This document shows positions 56,013 to 64,000 of a stretch of 64,000 nucleotides of DNA, piece by piece. Positions within the stretch are counted from its first letter, which is position 1, and each line of letters starts with the position of its first letter. The translations under genes and the position numbers were made by a program. Below the pieces are notes generated by a model, which was not told the DNA's origin, did not search any database, and saw only the letters and a list, made by a program, of their open reading frames with translations. The stretch lies in contig NC_058342.1 in the NCBI RefSeq assembly GCF_905475395.1, positions 28,616,640 to 28,680,639 on the forward strand. Direction: 5' to 3'. The stretch is from Chrysoperla carnea. Lineage: Eukaryota; Arthropoda; Insecta; Neuroptera; Chrysopidae.

Positions 56013-56270
56013 AATAAAAAATACTTTTTAAGCGACAAGCTTTTATTGTACTAAAAAGTAGAAACAAATTTATATCTATGAGTCATTGATACCCGACTAT
56101 TTGTAAAAGCTTGAGGCGTTCAATTTAAAATATCAAAAATGAATCGGAAGGCCTCATCTACTCAACATGCCTAGAGTACAAGTAGTCGAGAGTATGAGCA
56201 ACTCACAGCTAAATTTATTTTTTACTTTTTAGTACAATAAATGCTTGTCCCTTATAAAGTATTTTTTATT
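56013..56270. mobile_element. Foldback/MITE-like element with 48-bp inverted ends
   Basis: Bases 56013-56060 and 56223-56270 are reverse complements with 3 mismatches in 48 (left core 'gacaagcttttattgtacta', right core 'tagtacaataaatgcttgtc'). A third copy of the arm and the adjacent interior ('tgtaaaagcttgaggcg', 'tcaatttaaaatatcaaaaa', 'tgaat') is at about 61335-61470. No target duplication is clear and there is no ORF. Confidence 0.75.
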
Positions 56271-56954
56271 AATATTTTTAATTTTAAGATTAAAAAAAAT
56301 GTATGTATATCAAATATGGTGGAAGCGATGAGAAAATCAGGACGCCACAACCTTTCCATGAATTGTCATCCAAACTTAATGTGCAAGCAAAATTTCAGCT
56401 CGATCGGAAACCGAGAAGTTGATCAAATTTGATTACAGACACACAACGGGACAGGTGAAACTAAATAAAAGCTTGCCAAAATTTAAATTATTATCAAACT
56501 TATATAAATGATCTTTCCATTTATGCTAAAAAAAATTGTTTTGTTGATTTTTCAACAGGTTTATCATGTCTCGTCTTTAGATATTCTTGTGCACAATAAC
56601 CATAAAAACAAACAGATATGTTTTTTAATATGAAATTCGTCGATCGTTGGTTGATTTGATGCGTTGCGTTTCGTATTCAGTACAGAATTATTTATTCGAA
56701 TATTTACGTCTGTCAGTCTGTCTGTGTGTCAGTATTGTTAGAGTGTGTGGGTCTTTTTAGAGGTGTGTATTTTTTAAGTACATCAACGTTCAGATACTTT
56801 ATGATGTCAAATATTGTAAGTTATTTACACTTACAAAAAAATATAAATATATATTCTGGTACACACCACTTCTGACAGTGTTCTAAAGCTCAAGGCTTTT
56901 TTATTTTGAAAATAGTCTTTTTATAATATTATCTATCGTTTGAAACGCAAAAAT

Positions 56955-57225
56955 ATTACGAAACAAGTGAAGATAAATAATTGACTAAGTTAATTGTTAA
57001 AAGACCCACACTGAAAGTTTAGTCCCAAGTTTGTAACGCTTAAAAATATTGATGCTACGCATAAAATTTGGCTATAGGTGTTCATAGAATCACCTAATTA
57101 GTCTATTTCCGGTTTTCCGTCCGTCCGTCTGTGGACACGATAACTCAAAAACGAAAAAAGATATCGAGACGAAATTTTTACAGCGTACTCAAGACGTAAA
57201 AAGTGAGATCGAGGGTCTTGGGTCT
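56955..57225 (+). repeat. Rearranged family A copy
   Basis: A distal-end segment ('aaataattgactaagttaat', 'tgttaaaagaccc') is joined directly to the proximal body: 'agtttgtaacgcttaaaaat', 'gatgctacgcataaaatttg', 'ataggtgttcatagaatcac', a CCGTCCGTCCGTCTG run, 'cacgataactcaaaaacgaa' and 'aagacgtaaaaagtgagatc'. Confidence 0.8.
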
Positions 57226-57540
57226 TTTTTCAAATTTTACATATTCTGCTAAAAAATGGCTAACAGCTTCATTCAAATGTTGTGTTGTACTAAACAGGTT
57301 TTACTGTAAAGTTATTTATCGATAAATCGACATTGTATAAGGTTACGTCGGATTTGACAGTTAACGCAATTGTATGACGTCACTTTTTAATATTTTCAAT
57401 TTTAACGGCGTTGGTGTAATAAATAAAATTATTCTGATGCAACGGTTAAGTTAATATTTTTTCGATAATGAGGTAGTAGTGATTTTTTACAAGGACATTG
57501 AATCATGATTGAATTCATTTCCACTTTTGTTCATCAGTTT

Positions 57541-57640
57541 TCTATGAAATTTGTTGTTCATTGTTTTTACTCACGGCTACATGGTATCCACAGGTTACGG
57601 TAACTACGAAAGCGAAATTCCGTACGGATCGAGCTAGTTA
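57541..57640 (-). repeat. Inverted copy of the 40555-40660 repeat
   Basis: It carries 'tctatgaaatttgttgttca', 'actcacggctacatggtatc', 'ggttacggtaactacgaaag' and 'cgtacggatcgagctagtta'. Confidence 0.7.
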
Positions 57641-58127
57641 AATATTATTTATCTAGCCTGTTTTTTTTGTCACTTGGTGATATCTTCCTTATTATTTCAT
57701 GAAATCCCATGATTTATCCCTCATTTTAAAGCTTATCGTGCTGGTTAATGATGAAAAACGGATTATCAACCTAAAAAATGTACCGATTCCCTTGGATTTG
57801 AGATTTTTATTATAGTACCATATAAATATAAGGTTGATATATAAGGATCTTCATCGAAGATCCATCATTTGATGAACAGAGACGACTATAGTAAGTTTAT
57901 TGATGATTGAAGAGCGATATCTATATTATCAAATTTATAAGCATCACTTGCACACAATATATTATATATTTTTCTAGTTGTGTGGTATTGTAAAACCAAA
58001 AAATAACTCATTACTTCACTACAAAAGATGCATTTTGTTTATATGTATGTACCCTGTAATAAACCAAAACTTTCTTACAATACTGTAGGTTTACAATCAC
58101 CTTAACAAAATCAAGCTTATTCTTTAA

Positions 58128-58767
58128 GGATGTATGAGCATGACAACAATGTTTGATTTAAAGGCTCAAAATTTGTTTGTAGGTAGTCTTTTACTCAAAG
58201 AATATGTGGCTAAAATTTCAGCTTAGGTATCCGTGCAAATTTTTAAGAAAAAAGTCATTAAAAATCGATATAAAATACATTGGCTCTTATGGAGGAATCT
58301 CAAAAAACGACATATTTTGGAAGTTTTTGATAATTTTCATTTGGAATGAATGAAAACAAATTTAAAAAAAAACTTTTTAATAGAAAGTAAACATATTAGC
58401 AATGAATTAGAAAAGAAAAAAACTAAGTGTCACCGTCCATATAAGGGATGTAAGAGCAGGGTAGATTAAGGGTTGAAATTATTTCTATCTTATTTTCAAC
58501 TTTGATGATGAATTTTGATATAACTTCATGAATGTAGACGAAAAATAAGAATAAAATTTTTCGATATGTGTCTTGCTTTTCGAAATATCGAAAGCTAAAT
58601 AATTAAACAAAATTTTCAATTTTCGATATTTCGAAAATTAAGCCAGATATCGAAAAATTTTATTCTTACTTTTCGTCTTATATCGTCAAGTTATAATATA
58701 AATTTATCATCAAAATTGAAAATATCTATTTTTAAATTTGTACCCCCACTACCATGCTCATACATCC
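58128..58767. mobile_element. TTAA-flanked (piggyBac-type) element, copy 2 (640 bp)
   Basis: TTAA lies at 58124-58127 and at 58768-58771. Ends are exact inverted repeats GGATGTATGAGCATG / CATGCTCATACATCC. The right half (58440-58767) is homologous to the copy at 54515-54845, including the internal inverted repeat around 'atatcgaaaaattttattct'. The left half is extra sequence. No transposase. Confidence 0.8.
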
Positions 58768-58774
58768 TTAAGTT

Positions 58775-60700
58775 TTTCTTCTGATCAAACCATTTTAATG
58801 TTTGTTTTTCGGTACAAACTCCTTACAAAAAAAAAAAAAAAACACCTACTTAACAGTCGATCAATTATATTTGTTGATGAACGTATGTATCGATTCATTG
58901 ATTTTGATTATTATTGTTTGAATAATACTCAATTCATACAAGATATATTATTAATAAATACATATTTTACTCTACCATCATATATTTTATATATAAAAAA
59001 TAAAAAAAAGTTTTTTCATGTGAATTATTGGAAACGATCCATCAAAATGTGTTGTTTACATCAAAATTGATTTACGTAATAAGTTTTATTTACAATATGT
59101 TCGATGTACCTACATTGTAGTGTAGTGCTGTAGTCTTGAATTGAAAAACACTTCTCTTTTTATTTTTAAAAATCAATTCGTATTTTATAGGAGACTAGGG
59201 CCAGGCGGGTTATTCCTGTGTCTACCACACTGAAAGAAAATTCTTAATACCAACCGATATGAGGTTATCGGAACCTCATCGCGAGATCAAATATGGCAAA
59301 TGGTGGATTGAGTGGTGAAGTTGACACAAACGCATGAGTAATATACTGTCTAACATATTTCAAATATTGTTGTTTTGAAATGCAACATAGTTTTAAACAA
59401 TCTTTTTTTGATTGGTTCTAACACTTATAAATATTATAACAAAATAGTGATGTGATTGACACAACCACATGAGCAGGTTTATTAGGTTTATATAAAAAAA
59501 ACTAGATATCTTCGAGTCGGACATAAACCAGTGACCTATGGAGTACTAATGTTTTAGTGTCTTAAGTCTATCGCTGTCCCAACTGGGCAACCGATGATTG
59601 TTACATATGTATAAAAAAATGTTATGTATTATAAAAATGATCAATAAGTTAATTTCAAACTCTCTGTAAATTGGTAACAACAATTTTCATGTAGTTGACT
59701 CAACCGCACATGAACTAGACATGACATGTATGTGTTCTTAGTAACCAAATTCTATGTTTAAAGCAAACGTATAGAAATTTTCTTTTTATTCGTTTTATTT
59801 ACACGATTATATCTTCCAACTAAGTACAATTTTATTTTCCATCAATAAAATGCATGACTTTAAACTAAAATCAATCTCTTTCATAGAAGTAATGATTTTG
59901 TTTATTTAACTTCAGTGATTTTGTATCAATGAATTCATATTTTAAATTGTAAATACAAATATTTATCTGTATTTATTCCCTCCTGTACAACTGTACTGTA
60001 GTTGTCCTGATTTGCTCCCTCTTAGTGATGTACATGGAAACCGCCTTAGTGATGCCCATGGAAAACTTCCCATTACTACCTCCCTTCATTTCACCGGGAA
60101 AATTTAAAAAACATCTCTAATAAAATCTTTTTTACTTTTTTGTTATCTAGAATTAACCCCATGTAATGTTCTTTTATGTAGAGCCTCCGGGCTCCGGTTA
60201 TCGAAGAATAATTTCTGAATTTTTGCTATTTTTATTAGAAAATTAATTACTTATAAATAAAAATTAAAAATTTCCTACCGTTCTGAAACTACTAACAAAT
60301 ACCACATCTGACCCTACCCAATAATATTATTATTCACCTATTTTAGTTCATCTGAATAATATTTCAATTGTTCTAAATATTTATTATAGTGTGATACTAT
60401 TTTGTTTGATTTAGGCAATGTTTAGTACAGTTTAGTGATTGTTATTGCATTGTTTAAACTTTAAAGTGATTGTTTTATTCTTTAAATACTGCAATTATTA
60501 CTACTGAAGTATAATACATATTGCCTGAACTGAAAAGATATATACAAAATATTGAAAAATGAATACATTATTTATATTTATTAATTTTTTTAAGGAAGTA
60601 CGAACAGAGTAGCAACTTTTAGTAAAATGCTTGATTTTTTTATATGTAGTTTAAATACGTTTAAATATAATTCTAAAAATTTGAGGGAAGGGTTATCGGA
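58775..60700. other. Intronic or intergenic stretch, nothing recognised
   Basis: It holds a poly-A run near 58827 and a 110-codon frame (58738-59070) without a domain. The area around 59170-59600 is slightly less AT-rich but gave no recognisable gene or repeat. Confidence 0.35.
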
Positions 60701-60704
60701 TTAT

Positions 60705-60753
60705 TGAGATAATTCGTAGCGCAGGAGCTGCGTTAGCTAAGCGAATTATCTCA
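60705..60753. other. Strong stem-loop (49 nt)
   Basis: TGAGATAATTCG pairs exactly with CGAATTATCTCA (12 bp). Inside, TAGC pairs with GCTA and GCAG with CTGC around a GAG loop, leaving small bulges. It is the only compact hairpin of this quality that I noticed outside identifiable elements. A structured RNA or an eroded element end are both possible. Confidence 0.5.
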
Positions 60754-60919
60754 GGGATTGAAAAAAATAACTCATTTTTCTTAAAATTGAATATTGCATT
60801 TTTTTTATTACGAAAGCTAAGCGTCTACAGAAAAATTCATAAGATTACTTTGTTGCTTAATATTGATCAAAAATATTCAAAAATTTTGTAATTTTCCTTT
60901 TTAGAAATAATTAGTCAAA

Positions 60920-61155
60920 TCACTTGTTTTTTAACATCCGATCTAAAAAAAGATGTGTTATAAATTTGACCGGTATGTGTGTGTGTCTGTCTGTGTATCT
61001 CTGCTTCTCTGTCTGTGGCATCGTAGCGCCTAAACGGATGAACCGATTTTGATTTTTTTGGTTTCGTTTGAAAGGTAATTTAATGAAGAGTGTTTTTAGC
61101 TCGACGGGCCTGATGTTTTCCCTTCTCTTGTCAGACCTGGGTACAGCTAGTAACA
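60920..61155 (-). repeat. Interspersed repeat ending 'ctagctgtaccc'
   Basis: On the minus strand it starts 'actagctgtacccaggtctg', contains 'atcaaaatcggttcatccgt' followed by 'ttaggcgctacga', and a run of CAGACAGACACACACACA. The start resembles that of the 51245-51745 element ('actactagctgtg'). Confidence 0.55.
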
Positions 61156-61326
61156 AATAAATCCAATTTCATATAGAGTTTGAACTTAAACAGACTTTTC
61201 GCAATACAATTGATTGGCAAATTAACAAAAACATATTGAGAATGTCAGCTATGTCGTTCGTGAAAATTCTTGTACTTTTCCGGTAATTTTATAAATCTTT
61301 CCATACTTTTACAATACTGATTTAAG

Positions 61327-61470
61327 AATACTTGTTAAGGGACAAGCTTTTATTGTACCAAAAAGTATAAAATAATTTTATGTATAAGTCGCCCATACCT
61401 GACTGTTTGTAAAAGCTTGAGGCGCTCAATTTAAAATATCAAAAATGAATAGGAACGTCTCATCTACTCC
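61327..61470 (+). repeat. Single arm and interior of the foldback element at 56013-56270
   Basis: 'gggacaagcttttattgtac', 'tgtttgtaaaagcttgaggc', 'gctcaatttaaaatatcaaa' and 'aatgaat' match 56030-56150. Repeat B follows immediately, so it has probably truncated this copy. Confidence 0.7.
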
Positions 61471-61476
61471 ACAAGT

Positions 61477-61866
61477 GCGTGAGTTTTATTGGTGGCGTTT
61501 ACATGGTAACGATAAACTACTTTAATTATAGAATTGTATGGATGCATATATAATTGTATGGATTACATTTATGACTTACATTGAAAATTTAATATTATTG
61601 TCTCACAAATTTAAATAAATAATTAAATATAATTTACATTTGAAAAATAATATTTGTGCAATTTGATTTCTTATTTTTATAATTTTTAATGCATTAAGTT
61701 TAATTAATTAGTGTTTTTCAATAATTTTAATTTGATATTTTCTATAACATTAACATGTAAAGAATTGCAAATTAGACATAACATCCTCCTTATCGCCAAA
61801 ATTTTTTACTGGAAGCGCTGGCATTGATTTTATTGTCCCAACCATGACTACGCACACAACGAATAC
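61477..61866 (+). repeat. Interspersed repeat B, copy 3 (about 390 bp)
   Basis: Starts 'gcgtgagttttattggtggc', then 'gaattgtatggatgcatata', 'ttaatgcattaagtttaatt' and 'aacattaacatgtaaagaat', and ends 'gcgctggcattgattttatt', 'catgactacgcacacaacga'. It matches 25594-25978 (inverted) over its whole length. Confidence 0.85.
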
Positions 61867-62224
61867 ATTGTTTTGGAATACACTGTCTTTTACATGGATA
61901 TGAAAACCATTAAAACTAATTACTATTTTATGTATGTTTAGATAATATAAATCACATTAATGTACATAACGTTGCCTAAACTGTTGAAAATAAACATTAG
62001 TTTCATAAAATTAAATCAGTTAATTAAAAATTTTTGATATTATTGAATACCAGTAAACAAAGTGGGCGGTAGAACAGGGATATAAAATTTAATTTTAGTA
62101 TTATATTGAACTTTTTAAATACATGGGTGTTCATATATTATATTCAGTTAATTATTAAAATACTCATTGAACCATGTTGCCTTATATGCGGTTAGCAATT
62201 TTAAATAAGCGGCCTTTTTTAACA

Positions 62225-62370
62225 ATATATCAAGGTATACTAAGTTTAGTCCTTGTATACTAATCTGTCTGTCAACACGATAATTCAAAAACGAAAATAG
62301 ATATAAAGCTGAAATTTTCATAGCGTGCTTAAGACGTAAAAACAGAGGTCAAGCAACATAGGTCAGCTGG
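62225..62370 (+). repeat. Partial family A copy
   Basis: 'atatcaaggtatactaagtt' is joined to 'aatctgtctgtcaacacgat', 'aattcaaaaacgaaaataga' and 'gcgtgcttaagacgtaaaaa'. It runs straight into the tandem array that follows. Confidence 0.75.
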
Positions 62371-63275
62371 GTCTCGATTTTCGATTGAATTTGATTTCGA
62401 TAAAACTCAATAAAAATAATTTTGAGACTACAAATACAAAAATCGGATTTATGTACCCGATTATTATATAATCAATTTAATCGGAATCGAAGGCAAAAAA
62501 AATTTTTTTGCGTTTTTCTTAAGGGGTACCCCTTAGAAAAAATCAATAAAATCGGGAAAAAGTTTTTGTTTCCGATTTCGATAAAACTCGGTATTAGAGG
62601 TAATTTTGAGCCAAAAAGAACAAAAATCGGGTTTCTGTATCGATTGGATGCATAGTTTCTGAGAAAATCGCTTTTTGTGTCCAATTTTGGATTATATCTC
62701 AAAAGCCACGCATCCATTCATTAAATAAACCCAATTTTTTGATTTTTTGGGTCAAAATTATCGTATATATTGAATTTTATCGATATCGAAGGCAAAAATT
62801 TTTTTCGATTTTTTGCATTTTTCTTAAGGGGTACCCCTTAGAAAAAATCGAAAAAATCGGGAAAAAGTTTTTGTTTCCGATTTCGATAAAACTCGGTATT
62901 AGAGGTAATTTTGAGCCAAAAAGAACAAAAATCGGGTTTCTGTATCGATTGGATGCATAGTTTCTGAGAAAATCGCTTTTTGTATCCAATTTTGGATTAT
63001 ATCTCAAAAGCCGCGCATCCATTCATTAAATAAACCCAATTTTTGGATTTTTTGGGTCAAAATTATCTTATATAATAAATTTTATCGATATCAAAGGCAA
63101 AAAAATTTTTTTGATTTTTTGGATTTTTCTTAAGGGGTACCCCTTAGAAAAAATCGAAAAAAATCGGGACAAAGTTTTTGTTTCCGATTTCGATAAAAAT
63201 CTGTATAAATAGTAATTCTAAGCCAAAAAATACAAAAATTGGGTCTATGTATCGATTAGATGCATAGTTTCTGAA
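62370..63275. repeat. Tandem array of the ~306-bp palindromic-core repeat (three units)
   Basis: The core TAAGGGGTACCCCTTA is at 62519-62534, 62825-62840 and 63131-63146 (306-bp spacing). Each is framed by 'tcgaaggcaaaaa', 'aaaaatcg', 'tttgtttccgatttcgataa', 'aactcggtattagaggtaat', 'ttgagccaaaaagaacaaaa', 'gggtttctgtatcgattgga' and 'tgcatagtttctgagaaaat'. The open frames in the array are by-products of repetition. Confidence 0.92.
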
Positions 63276-63299
63276 AAGTCTTCAGCAGATGATTTAATA

Positions 63300-63920
63300 A
63301 ATTAATTTGCCGAAAAAAGGCAAGAAAAGTGTATATTTAATTTGAATTGTTTGACTTGTTCAATTTCTAGGAGGAAGTGATAACTGATATATTTATTTCA
63401 ATTTAATGCAAGCATTTTGGTTGCTTTTGTGAGAAATTTTTACGCATCATTTGGGCCCCACAACTAATTTTAATACAGAGCCCCTCCAAGACGAGTTACG
63501 CCACTGGTTTTTATACACTTTTTTTTTTTTTTAAATTTCAACATCTTTTTTGGGTTAGAATACTACTTAAAAAAAAAAAAACTTTTTCATGCATTTCAAA
63601 TTGAATCATTTAAATTGAATTAAAGTGTACCGTTATGGTCGTTTTTATGTTTCGATTATAAAACTTTTAAAATTGTATTTAAATAACTCATCCATACACA
63701 TTCAGGTTTAATAGTTACTTGTAAATATTTAATATTTTATTCGAATTCAAACTATGTTGTAATATTTATATCATTTACTTCGATTGTACCATGCAATTTA
63801 CTTACATTCGTGTATATATAGTTGCATAACTATTTAAAACTATTTCATATTAAAATATTTAACAATTGTAAAAAGTTAATTTATTGTTATATCTGTATAA
63901 TTTAACCTCTATGGTATGCG
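63300..63920. other. AT-rich stretch, nothing recognised
   Basis: Poly-T and poly-A runs occur near 63520 and 63570. No ORF or repeat boundary. Confidence 0.3.
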
Positions 63921-63934
63921 GGCAAACTGAAAAT

Positions 63935-64000
63935 CATGGAATATCTAAACCGAAGATTTTTTGCCTTCGATATCGATAAAATTCATTATATAAGATAATT
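63935..64000. repeat. Start of another ~306-bp repeat unit, cut by the window edge
   Basis: 'ccttcgatatcgataaaatt' and 'cattatataagataatt' match the unit segment 'tttatcgatatcaaaggc' / 'aaaattatcttatataataa' of the preceding array, in opposite orientation. Confidence 0.6.

Noticed and set aside
57845-57863. Perfect 8-bp stem with a 3-base loop (GGATCTTC ATC GAAGATCC)
   Set aside because: Short and isolated; expected by chance in 64 kb of sequence, with no supporting context.
1-64000. CRISPR array, operon or prokaryotic-style gene organisation
   Set aside because: No regularly spaced short repeats with unique spacers; genes have spliceosomal introns and eukaryotic families, and all tandem arrays have monomers above 50 bp without spacers.

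Overview
This is a eukaryotic, almost certainly insect, nuclear genome window. It is strongly AT-rich, its genes are split by spliceosomal introns, and interspersed repeats occupy much of the space between and inside genes. Nothing supports a bacterial, plasmid or viral origin. I cannot assign an insect order from the sequence alone.

Five protein-coding loci can be supported. (1) Two paralogous single-exon C2H2 zinc-finger genes lie on the minus strand (about 4.6-5.8 kb with 8 fingers; 9.5-10.8 kb with 9 fingers). A decayed fragment of a third paralogue, made only of the acidic N-terminal region, lies between them (about 7.2-7.5 kb). (2) RpL19 (ribosomal protein L19) is on the plus strand at 12.2-15.4 kb, with four coding exons and a likely 5' non-coding TOP exon. 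(3) A BCL9/legless (lgs) orthologue is on the minus strand at 21.9-31.8 kb. Its seven coding exons sum to exactly 1352 codons including the stop, and they carry the HD1 (Pygopus-binding) and HD2 (Armadillo/beta-catenin-binding) motifs plus a 31-residue polyglutamine tract. (4) The 5' end of an LDL-receptor-family gene is on the plus strand: a signal-peptide exon at 44.1 kb and one LDL-receptor class A exon at 48.9 kb. The rest must lie beyond 64 kb.

The remainder is a dense repeat landscape. It includes a PIF/Harbinger-like MITE (4.18-4.66 kb) that supplies the stop codon of the first zinc-finger gene. There are two copies of a hAT-like MITE, two TTAA-flanked (piggyBac-type) elements, TA-flanked mariner/pogo-like elements and a decayed Tigger/pogo-type transposase. 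There are also two relics of jockey/R1-type non-LTR retrotransposons and two copies of a tRNA-derived SINE. A roughly 530-bp element of unknown class occurs in full once and as many fragments. Several short tandem arrays have monomers of about 305-317 bp; most share a palindromic KpnI-type core, and one instead carries TGACGTCA in its units. A 134-165-bp minisatellite fills part of intron 1 of the LDLR-like gene.

The genes form no obvious functional unit: ribosome biogenesis, Wnt/Wingless transcriptional co-activation, lipoprotein-type receptor and lineage-specific zinc fingers are simply neighbours. The most distinctive observations are the transposon-derived stop codon in a zinc-finger gene, with its 'empty site' preserved in the neighbouring paralogue, and the dispersed 305-317-bp tandem-repeat family.
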